Shown one piece after another: positions 1 through 8,526 of a stretch of 39,850 nt of DNA; position 1 is the first letter of the stretch; each line of letters begins with the position of its first letter. The notes under the pieces are model-generated. The model did no database searches and was not told the origin of the DNA. It was given only the letters and a program-made list of their open reading frames with translations. The translations under genes were made by a program, and so were the position numbers. Origin of the DNA: Bryobacterales bacterium (GTDB lineage Bacteria > Acidobacteriota > Terriglobia > Bryobacterales > Bryobacteraceae); assembly GCA_947467395.1 (NCBI GenBank), contig CANIIC010000017.1, positions 1-39,850 of the forward strand, written 5' to 3'.

Positions 1-323
1 CCGATCTCCGCCAACTGGGTCGTCAGCTTCTTCGTCGCCCCGAACACGCCGTTCTTCGCCGGGCTGCCATCGGCCGGAAACGCCGAATCCGGGATGTAAC
101 CCGCATCCCACAGCAGCGTCCCGCGCGCATGCACGATCAGATAGCAGACATTCACCAGCTCCAGCGGACCTTTGACCTCTTCCTTGGTCAGGTTGTAGAG
201 CTTCATGTCCATCTCGCCGATGGTGCCGCAATCCATAATGTAGAGCTTCGGCCCCTGCGCCATCGCCGGCACGATCCACGCAATAGTCATCAGCGCCAAC
301 AATTTCCAGATGGAGGTTCGCAT
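1..323 (-). CDS. Metallo-beta-lactamase-fold hydrolase, AHL-lactonase-like (5' part only)
   Basis: Reading the minus strand from the ATG at 323 gives 107 codons before the window edge. A hydrophobic signal-like segment (residues 5-22, ending in AMA before QGPKLY) suggests export. Then follow IMDCGT, YNLTKEEVKGPLELVN and LIVHARGTLLWDAGY, an arrangement seen at the N-terminus of N-acyl homoserine lactonase-like (AttM/AiiA-type) MBL-fold enzymes, where LLWDAGY is the strand-turn ahead of the metal site. The HxHxDH metal ligands would lie outside the window, so activity cannot be judged. A TATCCT box (336-331) ends 7 bases before the ATG, and no clear Shine-Dalgarno is present. Substrate is inference only; many secreted relatives have no known substrate. 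Confidence 0.7.
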   Translation of the reverse strand, partial: MRTSIWKLLALMTIAWIVPAMAQGPKLYIMDCGTIGEMDMKLYNLTKEEVKGPLELVNVCYLIVHARGTLLWDAGYIPDSAFPADGSPAKNGVFGATKKLTTQLAEI

Positions 324-459
324 GGGGTCCAGGATACAGTCCTGCGCGGTGAGTCCACAAGACCCGCAGAGTGCGGCATCACGACCCGCCAGTCCTAACA
401 GTCGCGACTCATTTCGAAGCATCAAGCAATGGCACTCGACGTGCAAGAATGGACCAAGC

Positions 460-2574
460 ATGCGTCTCTCCGTGTTTCTCGCAACCGCACTTATCCTGCC
501 GCTCACGCTTCTTTCTCAAGTAGTTCCACCCACTACTGACGTTTCGAAGTCGATCACCGCCCTGACCACCGGGATGACCGTTCAGTCCATTGCGGTAGAC
601 TCGACCGGCAACGTTTACCTGGCAGGAACCAGCAGCGCGGGGTTCCCGGGTGCCACCCAGACCTTCGGACCTCGCGGCGACTCGGACGTGTTTGTCGTGA
701 AGACGAATGCCACGGGGGATCAGATTCTGTACGCGGTCTCGATTGGGGGCACCAGCACCGAATCCCTGCGCTCCATCAAAGTCGATGCCAACGGAAACGC
801 GTATGCCCTGGTGTCGACGCAGAGCCTGGACTTCCCGAACACCAAGCAGTTCACGCCTGGCTACCCCATCGGCAGCGTGATTTTCAAGCTGAACGCGACC
901 GGCACGGCGCTGACGTACTCCACGCAATTGGGCTCGCGCACTACGGCCGTCGCCTTTGACATCGACAGCGCCGGAGCGGCCTTTATTGGCGGCAGCGCGA
1001 ACTCCCAGGACATCGCAACCACCACCGGCGTGCTGAAGCCCGCCCCGATTCCGGGCGCGACTGACAGCGACTACTACGGCTTCATCGTGAAGTTGGCCCC
1101 GGCCGGAGATACCTTCCAGGTGGCGACGTATTACGGTGCAAGCAGCAAGGCCGTGGAGGCGATTTCGGTTCGTTCCAACGGCATCCTCATTTCGAGCAAC
1201 GGCAACTTGGCCCTACTTAACGCGGGACTCACGCTGCAAAGTTCTACGGTGTCCACCAGCCTAACGCCTGCCAACATGACGTTCGACGCAGCGGGAAACA
1301 TCTACCTGGCTGGCACATCGACAACGGGCGGCTTCCGCGTTCGCAAGTTTGACAGCGCACTCACCGCCACGGCCCTCGACAAAACATTCCAGCTTGTTTC
1401 GACCACGGCGCCACCCCGCATCGCGGTAGCCGGCAACGGACGCATCTACCTGTTCGGGCAGCCGATTTCTCCGCAGGTGTTCCAAACCAAGAACGCCACT
1501 CAGCCCTGCCAGGTGAACATCGCGGCTCCCAATGGAGCGGCCGGAGTTCTGGCATCTGACGGTGGCGGCAGTGTTGTCACCGCCAACGGACAGCCCCTGC
1601 CACCCGATCAAGGCATGATCATCCTGGACACGAACGGTGAGATCCTGCATGCCACCTTCCTGACGGCCGCAGTCGCACAGGCCGCCGTCGCGCCCAGCGG
1701 CAAGATCTACACCGCGGTAACGCAGACCTTGTTCACCACCCCCGACCGCACCACATGGCGCGGAATTCAGCGCTTTGATCCGGCGATCATCCCGACGGAA
1801 AAGGCCTCGCCTTCCTGCATCGTGCATGGCGCGTATTTCCGTCCGGTGCCCGTCACCCCCGGCGCGATCCTGACCATCTTCGGCAACCACTTGGGACCCG
1901 CCGATTTCGCGACGTTCAAGCTGGACGCGAACAACCGCGTACCGACGTCGCTCGCCGGTCTCACCGTCACTGTCGATAACCGCCCGGCGCCGCTGTGGTT
2001 CACCTATGACAAGCAGATCAATTTCATCGTGCCGTGGTCCACGCGCACCGATGGCGTCGCGGTTCCCGTTTGCGTGACCTATGACGGCACCACGAGCTGC
2101 ATCCAGGCCTCGACGGGCGTGGCGACCCCCGGCGCCATCGTCTGCGATCAGGCCACCGGCTTGTCGTGCGCCCTCAATCAGGATTATTCGATCAACTGGC
2201 CCACCGCCCCGGCGGCCCCCGGCTCCGTCGTCCAGATCTTCATGACCGGCTATGGGACCCTGAACGGCACGCTGATCGACGGCGGCGTCGCAGGAGCCTC
2301 ACTACAGGATGTGAAGGGCACCATGACGGCCTCCACCGATCCCGTGCCTACCGGAAACTGCGGACTGTTCGGTTGCGCCGGCACCTCCAGCGGCTTCCGC
2401 ACCGTGGATGTCCTCTACGCCGGCGCGGCACCTTCGCTGGTGCTGGGCGCGAATCAGGTCAACATCAAGATTCCCGCCGACATGCCCAGCGGCTTGCAGA
2501 CCTTCACTCTGAATTTCAAGCCCGCCGGCAGCACGGTGACTTATTCAACCGACGTGAAGCTGCAAATTCGGTAG
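460..2574 (+). CDS. Secreted SBBP-type beta-propeller protein with TIGR03437 C-terminal domain
   Basis: 704 residues from the ATG at 460. This start is chosen because it is followed at once by a signal peptide (MRLSVFLATALILPLTLLSQ); the frame is open further upstream but that part has no protein-like features. Residues about 35-430 hold degenerate SBBP-type blades (D..GNVYLAGTSS..FP, D.NGNAYAL, D.AGNIYLAGTS, GKIYTAV). Residues about 455-704 match the layout of the Solibacter-type C-terminal domain TIGR03437: GAYFRPVPVTPGAILTIFG, PAPLWFTYDKQINFIVPW, VVQIFMTGYG, then a closing GANQVNIKIPADMPSG. The family is abundant in Acidobacteria and its role is unknown; it is probably an extracellular or surface protein. 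Four cysteines are paired in the C-terminal domain. It stands alone, ahead of the SRP RNA. Confidence 0.85.
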   Translation: MRLSVFLATALILPLTLLSQVVPPTTDVSKSITALTTGMTVQSIAVDSTGNVYLAGTSSAGFPGATQTFGPRGDSDVFVVKTNATGDQILYAVSIGGTSTESLRSIKVDANGNAYALVSTQSLDFPNTKQFTPGYPIGSVIFKLNATGTALTYSTQLGSRTTAVAFDIDSAGAAFIGGSANSQDIATTTGVLKPAPIPGATDSDYYGFIVKLAPAGDTFQVATYYGASSKAVEAISVRSNGILISSNGNLALLNAGLTLQSSTVSTSLTPANMTFDAAGNIYLAGTSTTGGFRVRKFDSALTATALDKTFQLVSTTAPPRIAVAGNGRIYLFGQPISPQVFQTKNATQPCQVNIAAPNGAAGVLASDGGGSVVTANGQPLPPDQGMIILDTNGEILHATFLTAAVAQAAVAPSGKIYTAVTQTLFTTPDRTTWRGIQRFDPAIIPTEKASPSCIVHGAYFRPVPVTPGAILTIFGNHLGPADFATFKLDANNRVPTSLAGLTVTVDNRPAPLWFTYDKQINFIVPWSTRTDGVAVPVCVTYDGTTSCIQASTGVATPGAIVCDQATGLSCALNQDYSINWPTAPAAPGSVVQIFMTGYGTLNGTLIDGGVAGASLQDVKGTMTASTDPVPTGNCGLFGCAGTSSGFRTVDVLYAGAAPSLVLGANQVNIKIPADMPSGLQTFTLNFKPAGSTVTYSTDVKLQIR

Positions 2575-2606
2575 TGCAAACATCGCGCGCTGCCGCTGCA
2601 AGCTGG

Positions 2607-2612
2607 TAGCAT
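2607..2612 (+). promoter_or_regulatory. Possible extended -10 box for the SRP RNA
   Basis: TGG followed by TAGCAT lies 8 bases before the predicted 5' end of the SRP RNA at 2621, the right distance for a -10 element with a TG extension. No convincing -35 hexamer is seen 17 bases upstream. The same transcript could continue into dnaX. Confidence 0.35.
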
Positions 2613-2620
2613 AGAAAGTT

Positions 2621-2727
2621 GTCAGGCTCCGGGCTTCGTGCAACGGGTCGCTGCAAACCCCGCCAGGTCCGGAAGGAAGCAACGGTAGCGGCTTCGCCCG
2701 TGTGCCGCGGATCACCCGGGGTCTGAC
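2621..2727 (+). ncRNA. ffs: Bacterial small (4.5S-type) signal recognition particle RNA
   Basis: About 107 nt. The apex carries the near-universal SRP domain IV sequence CCAGGTCCGGAAGGAAGCAA (2663-2682) with the GGAA tetraloop and the asymmetric internal loop that binds the M domain of Ffh. The ends pair: GTCAG...CTCCGGG at 2621-2633 with CCCGGGG...CTGAC at 2715-2727, giving one long rod as expected for the small bacterial form lacking the Alu domain. Placement directly before dnaX is common across bacteria. The dnaX ATG follows 25 bases after the 3' end. Ends are set by base pairing and may be off by a few bases. Confidence 0.95.
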
Positions 2728-2752
2728 ATTTACGCCTTTCTCTGCGAGTCGC

Positions 2753-4471
2753 ATGTACCAAGTCATTGCGCGCAAATACCGCCCTCAGACGTTCGCGGAA
2801 CTGATCGGTCAGGAGCACGTCCGCACTACCCTCGAAAACGCGATCACCCAGCGTCGCATCGCCCACGGCTACATCTTCAGTGGCCAGCGCGGCACCGGCA
2901 AAACCACCGTCGCCCGGATCATGGCGCGTTGCCTGAATTGCGAACAAGGCCCCACCCCGACGCCCTGCGGCACCTGCGCCAGTTGCACCGAAATCGCCGC
3001 CGGATCCGCAATGGACTGCATCGAAATCGACGCGGCCTCCAATCGCGGCATCAACGAAATGCGCGAGCTGCGCGAGAACGTCCGTTTCCGCCCGGCTCGC
3101 GACCGCTACAAAGTCTTCATCGTCGACGAAGCGCACCAGATCACCAACGAAGCCTTCAACGCGCTGTTGAAGACCCTTGAAGAACCGCCCGAGTGGGTCG
3201 TCTTCATCCTCTGCACAACCGAATCCCACAAGATCCCGCAGACCATCGCCTCGCGCTGCCAGCAGTTCAGCTTCCGGTCCGTCGACTTCGGCCTCCTAGT
3301 CGAGCGCATGGAATTCATCGCCAAGGAAGAGGGCGTCACCTACGACGGCGAAGTCCTCAGCGTCCTGGCCCAAGCCGGCGAAGGCAGCGTCCGCGATTCG
3401 CTCTCGGCCTTCGATCAGGCCATCGCCTGCTGCGGCAACGCTCTCGAAGCCGCGCAGGTTCGCGAGCTGCTCGGCATGTTCTCGCTCGATTCTCTCGGCC
3501 AGGTCGCCCAAGCGCTGCTCACCGGCGATTCACGACGCATGCTCGACATCGTCGCCGAACTCGAATCGAACGGTCGCAGCTTGCAGCACTTCGCGCGCGA
3601 ACTGGCCCGATACTTCCGCAATCTTCTGGTCGCTCGCATTTCCGGCGGCACCACGCGCCTGATCGCGGCTTCCCCGGTCGAACAAGAGAAACTGCTCGAA
3701 ATCGCCAAGCAGTTCACCGAAGAAGATCTCACGCGCCATCTGAAACTCTCGCTGGATCTGTTCCGCGACCTTCAATCATCGCTCCAGCCGCGCCTGCACC
3801 TCGAAATGGGCCTGCTGCGACTGGTCCATGCGGCCAAGCTGATACCGATCGAAGAAGCGCTCGCCTCGCTGGGAGGCTCTCCCGCCCCCGCAGCCAGCGC
3901 CCCCCCGGCTCCGCGCACGCCACCTTCGTATTCACCTTCGCCGGCGCCATCGCGATCGTTCTCCGCGCCGCCCCCGCAGCCGTCGTCGTACGCGCCAACG
4001 CGCGCGGCGGCTCCTCAACCTTCGTACGCGCCGCCCCCGCCGTCGTCCGCGCCGCTGCCGCCTGAGCCTCCTCCGGCCCCGATGAGCTCGGGCTCCGGCG
4101 ACCTCCGCATGCGCCTGCACGCCGCACTGATCGAATCGAAACAAGTTCACCTGGCCGACGCGGTCGAACATAGCGATGTCGCCGAAGGGCAGGCCGAAGT
4201 CACGTTCACCACATCGAAGATGTACCAGATGTTCTTGAAGGATCCGGCACTCGAAGCCGCCGTCAAGCGCGTCGTCGGCCGCCCCATTCGCGTCACCATT
4301 AAAGTCGGCACGGTGAGCGCCGCCGCCCCGATGACCGCCGCGGCGCCGAAACCCGCCACGCAAGACACCGAAACTACAGAGCGTGCGCTGTCCCATCCCG
4401 AAGTACAGCGCTTCCAGGAAGTATTCCCCGACGCCCAACTGCGCAGCGTGCGCAATCTGAAGGAGAGTTAA
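2753..4471 (+). CDS. dnaX: DNA polymerase III subunits gamma/tau
   Basis: 572 residues. The clamp-loader ATPase drives loading of the beta clamp and, as tau, ties the polymerase to the helicase. MYQVIARKYRPQTFAELIGQ is the typical N-terminus and fixes the start; upstream codons lie in the SRP RNA. Visible motifs are Walker A GQRGTGKT (44-51), zinc ligands C63, C72, C75 and C78, Walker B DEAH (125-128) and the SRC sensor in TIASRCQQF. Residues about 385-450 are a Pro/Ala/Ser-rich linker, and a smaller C-terminal domain (about 455-572) follows. I found no A-rich slippery heptamer between 3830 and 4100, so programmed frameshifting to a short gamma form as in E. coli is not evident. First gene of a dnaX-ebfC-recR operon. 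Confidence 0.97.
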   Translation: MYQVIARKYRPQTFAELIGQEHVRTTLENAITQRRIAHGYIFSGQRGTGKTTVARIMARCLNCEQGPTPTPCGTCASCTEIAAGSAMDCIEIDAASNRGINEMRELRENVRFRPARDRYKVFIVDEAHQITNEAFNALLKTLEEPPEWVVFILCTTESHKIPQTIASRCQQFSFRSVDFGLLVERMEFIAKEEGVTYDGEVLSVLAQAGEGSVRDSLSAFDQAIACCGNALEAAQVRELLGMFSLDSLGQVAQALLTGDSRRMLDIVAELESNGRSLQHFARELARYFRNLLVARISGGTTRLIAASPVEQEKLLEIAKQFTEEDLTRHLKLSLDLFRDLQSSLQPRLHLEMGLLRLVHAAKLIPIEEALASLGGSPAPAASAPPAPRTPPSYSPSPAPSRSFSAPPPQPSSYAPTRAAAPQPSYAPPPPSSAPLPPEPPPAPMSSGSGDLRMRLHAALIESKQVHLADAVEHSDVAEGQAEVTFTTSKMYQMFLKDPALEAAVKRVVGRPIRVTIKVGTVSAAAPMTAAAPKPATQDTETTERALSHPEVQRFQEVFPDAQLRSVRNLKES

Positions 4472-4474
4472 GCC

Positions 4475-4780
4475 ATGAAAATGCCCAACATGCAGAACAT
4501 GATGCAGCAGGCGCAGCAGATGCAGAAGCGCATGCAGGAAGAAATCGCCCTGATCCGCGTGGAAGCGTCCGCCGGCGGTGGAGCCGTCACCATCGGCATG
4601 GATGGCCAGAAGAATGTGCTCTCCGTGAAGATCGATCCCGATGCGGCGGGCGACGCCGAAATTCTCGCCGATCTGGTCAAAGCCGCCTGCAACGAAGCCG
4701 TGAAAAAAGTGGAAGCGGAAACTAAGTCCAAGATGAGCGGCATGCTGGGCGGCATGGGCCTACCTCCGGGACTGATCTAG
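4475..4780 (+). CDS. ebfC: YbaB/EbfC family nucleoid-associated protein
   Basis: 101 residues, the usual length. The family forms a small dimeric DNA-binding protein linked to nucleoid structure and recombination. The N-terminus is a Met/Gln-rich amphipathic helix ([18 protein letters not shown]), followed by [17 protein letters not shown] and the conserved VKIDP and [15 protein letters not shown] segments; the tail is the typical Gly/Met-rich [15 protein letters not shown] in AAGGAGAG precedes the ATG closely. It starts 3 bases after dnaX and stops 4 bases before recR, the classic dnaX-ybaB-recR arrangement, so co-transcription is very likely. Confidence 0.95.
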   Translation: MKMPNMQNMMQQAQQMQKRMQEEIALIRVEASAGGGAVTIGMDGQKNVLSVKIDPDAAGDAEILADLVKAACNEAVKKVEAETKSKMSGMLGGMGLPPGLI

Positions 4781-4784
4781 CCAC

Positions 4785-5387
4785 ATGCCTGCTGACTTCG
4801 CGGGACCGTTGCAACGCCTGATCGACGAGTTTCGTCGCTTGCCCGGCATTGGGCAGAAGTCGGCACAGCGCATCGCGTTCCACGTTCTGCGCGCGCCTCG
4901 CGACAACGCTGCCGCTCTGGCCGCGGCGTTGATCGAGGTGAAGGACAACCTGATGTTCTGCACGGAGTGCAACAACATCTCCGATTCGGAATTGTGCGCC
5001 TACTGCCGCGATCCGCATCGCGATCACTCCAACATCTGCGTCGTGGAAGAGCCGCACAACATCCTGCCCATCGAGACGACACGTAGTTTTTCAGGTGTGT
5101 ATCACGTCCTGCACGGATCCATCTCGCCTCTGCGCGGCATCGGCCCGGAACAGTTACGCATCAAAGGCCTGCTCGACCGCATCAGCGAAGGCCGCGTGAA
5201 TGAAATCATCCTCGCGACGAATCCCACGGTGGAAGGTGAGGCCACGGCAGTTTACCTGTCGCGATTGCTGAAGCCGCTGGGCGTGAAGGTCACCCGCATC
5301 GCCATGGGCATCCCGGTCGGCAGCGATCTGGAATTCGCGGATGAAGTGACGATGCTGAAGTCGCTCGAGAACCGCCGCGAGATGTAG
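4785..5387 (+). CDS. recR: Recombination mediator protein RecR
   Basis: 200 residues, full family length. RecR works with RecF/RecO to load RecA at single-strand gaps. Visible parts are the helix-hairpin-helix ([17 protein letters not shown], residues 19-35), the C4 zinc finger (C59, C62, C71, C74) and the Toprim domain from about 80 with [12 protein letters not shown], the [10 protein letters not shown] segment and [15 protein letters not shown]. Last gene of the dnaX operon. Its stop lies 5 bases from the stop of the convergent cyclotransferase gene, and no terminator hairpin is visible between the two. Confidence 0.97.
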   Translation: MPADFAGPLQRLIDEFRRLPGIGQKSAQRIAFHVLRAPRDNAAALAAALIEVKDNLMFCTECNNISDSELCAYCRDPHRDHSNICVVEEPHNILPIETTRSFSGVYHVLHGSISPLRGIGPEQLRIKGLLDRISEGRVNEIILATNPTVEGEATAVYLSRLLKPLGVKVTRIAMGIPVGSDLEFADEVTMLKSLENRREM

Positions 5388-5392
5388 CCTGG

Positions 5393-6145
5393 CTACTTCT
5401 TCGCGTCGACTTTAATCTCGAAAATCTTCGGCCACAGCTTGCCCGTCACCCAAATACGGTCGGTCTTCGCATCGTAGGCGATCCCGTTCAGCACGTCAGT
5501 CCCCGCCGATTCCATCACCGACAAGATGCCGTTCAAATTGAGCCACGCCGTCACCTTGCCCGTGCGTGGATTGATACGGGCGATGCGATTCGTCTGCCAT
5601 ACATTGGCCCAGATCTCGCCCTTGATGAATTCGAGTTCATTCAAGTCGGCCACGTCACTGCCGTTGTCGGTGACGCGAATGCGGCGGATCTCGCGACCGG
5701 TCTTCGGATCCAGGAAGCGAATCGCGGACGTGCCGTCAGACATAACCAAGCTAGTGCCGTCCGTGGTCAGGCCCCAGCCTTCGCCCTGATACGTGAAGGT
5801 CTTCAGTGGCTTGAACGTCGCGCGATCGTAAACGAACATCACGCCGTGTTGCCAGGTCAACTCGAACAACTGATCACCAAACGACGCGAGCCCTTCGCCG
5901 AAATACTGCGGCTCAATATTACGCTGCTGCAGCACCTTGCCCGTCGTGAGTTCCACCTTGCGGATCGACGAGCGCCCCTGCAATCCCGTGCCTTCGTACA
6001 GCACGCCGTCCAGATACAGCAGCCCTTGCGTGAACGCGCCGCGATCGTGCGGATACTGCTGGACCACTTTGTAACCGTAAACAGGCGTCGGCGTCTGCGC
6101 GGCCAGGCCCGCACACAGGGCCAGAACAAGGAAGGCGGTTCTCAC
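5393..6145 (-). CDS. Glutaminyl-peptide cyclotransferase (glutamine cyclotransferase family), secreted
   Basis: 250 residues from a GTG start at 6145. That start overlaps the stop of the upstream epimerase gene as GTGA, and it is followed by a signal peptide (VRTAFLVLALCAGLAAQ), so the longer upstream frame is rejected. The family (Pfam glutamine cyclotransferase, plant-type QC) forms a five-bladed propeller that turns N-terminal Gln into pyroglutamate. Recognisable pieces are YPHDRGAFTQGLLYLDG, LYEGTGLQGRSSIRKVEL, FGEGLASFGDQLFELTW, YQGEGWGLTTDG, the DLNELEFIKGEIWANVW segment and VLNGIAYDAKTDRIWVTGK. The catalytic-face residues (E in EGT, E in NELE) are kept. Probable periplasmic maturation of exported proteins. 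Last gene of the minus-strand run. Confidence 0.9.
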   Translation of the reverse strand: MRTAFLVLALCAGLAAQTPTPVYGYKVVQQYPHDRGAFTQGLLYLDGVLYEGTGLQGRSSIRKVELTTGKVLQQRNIEPQYFGEGLASFGDQLFELTWQHGVMFVYDRATFKPLKTFTYQGEGWGLTTDGTSLVMSDGTSAIRFLDPKTGREIRRIRVTDNGSDVADLNELEFIKGEIWANVWQTNRIARINPRTGKVTAWLNLNGILSVMESAGTDVLNGIAYDAKTDRIWVTGKLWPKIFEIKVDAKK

Positions 6146-6900
6146 GCTTCTAGGATAGCGGCAGGGATGCCGGTGCGATAACTCGGGTATTGCAGCGTGA
6201 TCCCCAGCAATTTGCGAATCGCCGAACCGTCCACACGTCGGTCGCCGAAGATGCGCGGCGCTGCAACCGGGCCGGTGGGAAGCGGCACGTGGAGTAGTTG
6301 CGAGCAGAACTCGGCGATCTCGGTCGACGGACAAGGTTCCTCATCGGCGACCGGATACGCGCCCGTCAGGTCAGTCAGCAACGCAGCTTCGGCGTGCGCG
6401 GCCAGATCGTCCACGTGAATGCGACTGATGTAGTTCGGACCCGGCGGATACGTCCCCCGCCGCACGGATTCATGCACGCCACGGCCCGGACCATAGATCG
6501 CGGCCGGCCTCAGGATCAGCGTCGACCACGGACCCTCGGCGATCTCGCGCTCCGCTTCGAGACGCACCCGCGCGCGGTCGCTTGACCAATCCGCCGGCGA
6601 CGCTTCATTCACGTCTTTCGCCGAGCCGTATACACCCGTCGTCGAAATGTAGACGACGCGCGCAGGCGCATCTCCCAGCAGGGAAACGATATCGAGCTTG
6701 TCATCCGGTGGGATCGAATGCAGCACCAAACAACCGCGCTCGATGCGCTCCGGCACTTGCTCGACATGGAACGCCTCGACGCCCAAATGCGCGAGCCTCT
6801 GCGGATCGCGAGTCGTCACTTGCACGCGAGCACCTCGGGCCTTCATTCGTCGCGCCACACGCTCGCCCGTGAAGCCGCAGCCCAAAATCAGAACGGTCAC
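6142..6900 (-). CDS. NAD(P)-dependent epimerase/dehydratase-like protein (YeeZ-like)
   Basis: 252 residues from GTG at 6900, which overlaps the mtaB stop as GTGA. The Rossmann motif LILGCGFTGERVARRM (4-19) is the G-x-G-F-x-G form of the SDR-e/YeeZ group. YISTTGVYG and LRPAAIYGPGRG correspond to the strand carrying the catalytic Thr/Ser and to the substrate loop. No YxxxK pair is found at the expected spacing after STTGVYG, so classical epimerase chemistry is doubtful, as in YeeZ relatives. ISRIHVDDLA is the usual C-terminal contact. Substrate unknown. It lies between mtaB and the cyclotransferase gene with overlapping codons at both ends, so translation is probably coupled. Confidence 0.82.
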   Translation of the reverse strand: MTVLILGCGFTGERVARRMKARGARVQVTTRDPQRLAHLGVEAFHVEQVPERIERGCLVLHSIPPDDKLDIVSLLGDAPARVVYISTTGVYGSAKDVNEASPADWSSDRARVRLEAEREIAEGPWSTLILRPAAIYGPGRGVHESVRRGTYPPGPNYISRIHVDDLAAHAEAALLTDLTGAYPVADEEPCPSTEIAEFCSQLLHVPLPTGPVAAPRIFGDRRVDGSAIRKLLGITLQYPSYRTGIPAAILEA

Positions 6901-8189
6901 GACGGCAGCACCTGCAGCATCCCAGACTCATACAACCCGTCCGCGGTCAGGCCGCCGATCTGAATATTCTCGATGCGATTCGCCTGTCGCGGGCTCGCGA
7001 AGGTAACGTTCAGGTAGTTCTCACTCAATCCTGTTCGACCGCTCATCAGCGAAACCACAGAAACCGAACGACCGACGAACTGCTGCCGAAACGCGCGATT
7101 CTTCGCCTCCGCCAGCGCCCGCAAAATCTGGGTGCGCTCCCGGCGCACGTGCATCGGCACCTGATTGGGAGCATCTGCCGCCGGCGTTCCAGGCCGCGCC
7201 GAGTACGTGAAGACATGCAGGTAAGTGAACGGCAGGCTCTCGATGAACGAGCGGGAATCTTCGAACTCGGCGTCGGTTTCACCAGGGAACCCGGTCATCA
7301 CATCGGCCCCGAACGCGCACTCCGGCATCAGCGCCCGAGCCTTCAAAATCCGGTCCGCATAGTGACGCGGACGATACTTACGATGCATCCGCCGCAGCAC
7401 AATATCGGAACCCGATTGCAGCGGCGCGTGCACGTGCTTGGCGATGCGCGGCGACGTCGCCATCAATTCGAGCAACGCATCCGAGAAGTCCATCGGCTCC
7501 ACCGAACTGAGACGCAAGCGTTCGACGGGGGTCTCATCGAGCAGTCGCCGCACCAGATCGACCAACCGGAGACGCCCCGGCAGATCGCGCCCCCAGCGAC
7601 CAAGGTTGATGCCGCTCAGCACGACCTCGCGATACTTGGCCGCCAGCGAACCGACTTGCGCGATCACCTGCTCCGCTTCGGCGCTACGGCTGCGACCACG
7701 CACGGAGGGAATGATGCAGAAACTGCACTTGTTTGAGCAGCCGTCCTGCACTTTAAGATTGGGCCGCGCGCGATCCCCCAGCGCGTCGTCCACCGGTGCT
7801 GCCAGAAACTCACGTCCGATTTCGCCGACGTGGATCTCGCCGTGATATTCCGCGGAACCCATCACGATCTCAGGGATCGCCACCTTGTGCGAATTGCCGA
7901 CCACCCATTCGACGCCCGGCAGAGCGGCCAGTTCCTCTGGCGCACGCTGGGCATAACAGCCAGTGACTAGAATCTTGGTTTCGGGCCGATCACGATGAAT
8001 GCGGCGCACGGCCAGGCGTACGTCGTCATCGGCGCTCGCAGTGACGGTACAAGTGTTCAGGACGACCAGATCCGCTTCGGCCAAATCGATCGCCGCAGCC
8101 ATTCCCTGCCCCGCAAGACCCGCTTCCAGCGCGGCTCCATCGGCCTGGGAGGCTCGGCATCCGAACGTTTTGACGAAAAAGCGCTGCAA
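6897..8189 (-). CDS. mtaB: tRNA t6A37 methylthiotransferase MtaB
   Basis: 430 residues. A radical SAM methylthiotransferase that makes ms2t6A at position 37 of ANN-decoding tRNAs. The N-terminal UPF0004 domain has the three cluster cysteines in TFGCRASQAD (C11), LNTCTVTA and VTGCYAQR. The radical SAM cysteines are in DGCSNKCSFCIIPSVRGRSR (CxxxCxxC). GINLGRWGRDL, SSVEPMDF, HAPLQSGSD and GFPGETDAEF complete the family signature, and the C-terminal TRAM-like part is short. It starts with TTG at 8189; a TACAAT box (8201-8196) ends exactly 6 bases before it. So mtaB probably has its own, leaderless promoter within the operon. Confidence 0.93.
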   Translation of the reverse strand: MQRFFVKTFGCRASQADGAALEAGLAGQGMAAAIDLAEADLVVLNTCTVTASADDDVRLAVRRIHRDRPETKILVTGCYAQRAPEELAALPGVEWVVGNSHKVAIPEIVMGSAEYHGEIHVGEIGREFLAAPVDDALGDRARPNLKVQDGCSNKCSFCIIPSVRGRSRSAEAEQVIAQVGSLAAKYREVVLSGINLGRWGRDLPGRLRLVDLVRRLLDETPVERLRLSSVEPMDFSDALLELMATSPRIAKHVHAPLQSGSDIVLRRMHRKYRPRHYADRILKARALMPECAFGADVMTGFPGETDAEFEDSRSFIESLPFTYLHVFTYSARPGTPAADAPNQVPMHVRRERTQILRALAEAKNRAFRQQFVGRSVSVVSLMSGRTGLSENYLNVTFASPRQANRIENIQIGGLTADGLYESGMLQVLPS

Positions 8190-8195
8190 CTCTCT

Positions 8196-8201
8196 ATTGT
8201 A
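8196..8201 (-). promoter_or_regulatory. TACAAT -10-like box 6 bases before the mtaB TTG start
   Basis: TACAAT on the minus strand, with TTTCCA about 18 bases upstream as a weak -35. The distance predicts transcription starting at or beside the TTG codon, that is, a leaderless mRNA. It also supports the unusual TTG start. Confidence 0.5.
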
Positions 8202-8205
8202 GGAG

Positions 8206-8526
8206 TTACTCTGCCGTGGAAAGGTACAAACCCGCGACGCCCATGATGATCAGCAGCGCGGAGAGCGATCGCAGGAGGGTAACCGGCTCCTTGAGCCACA
8301 CTACACCGATCGCGGCCACCAGCAACGTCCCAAGGCCGCTCCAGACAGCATAGGCGGTCCCCACCGGGATCTTCACCACGGCGACGGACAAACCCCAGAG
8401 GCTGCACAGGTACAGAGCGAACATCAGCACCGTCGGCCACAGCCGCGTCATGCCTTCGGTGAATTTCAGCGTGAGCGTCCCACACACTTCGCAGACGATC
8501 GCAGCCAGAAGGACCAACCAGCTCAA
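8206..8526 (-). CDS. Small multidrug resistance (EmrE/QacE-type) transporter
   Basis: 106 residues with four membrane helices (about 3-21, 30-48, 57-77, 84-103). E13 in AAIVCEVCGTLTLKF matches the membrane-embedded glutamate of EmrE (E14) that couples proton and cation exchange. IPVGTAYAVWSGLGTL is the SMR signature. SMR proteins act as dual-topology dimers exporting quaternary cations or guanidinium; the VWSGLG form fits the drug-exporter branch more than the SugE/Gdx branch, but this is not certain. It starts with TTG at 8526, sharing TTGA with the stop of the upstream SDR gene. It stops 16 bases before mtaB. Confidence 0.9.
   Translation of the reverse strand: MSWLVLLAAIVCEVCGTLTLKFTEGMTRLWPTVLMFALYLCSLWGLSVAVVKIPVGTAYAVWSGLGTLLVAAIGVVWLKEPVTLLRSLSALLIIMGVAGLYLSTAE

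Noticed and set aside
310-459. Upstream extension of the propeller protein
   Set aside because: The signal peptide begins at ATG 460, and the extension overlaps the divergent MBL gene start.
3830-4100. Programmed frameshift in dnaX
   Set aside because: No A-rich slippery heptamer or following stem-loop was found in the linker region.
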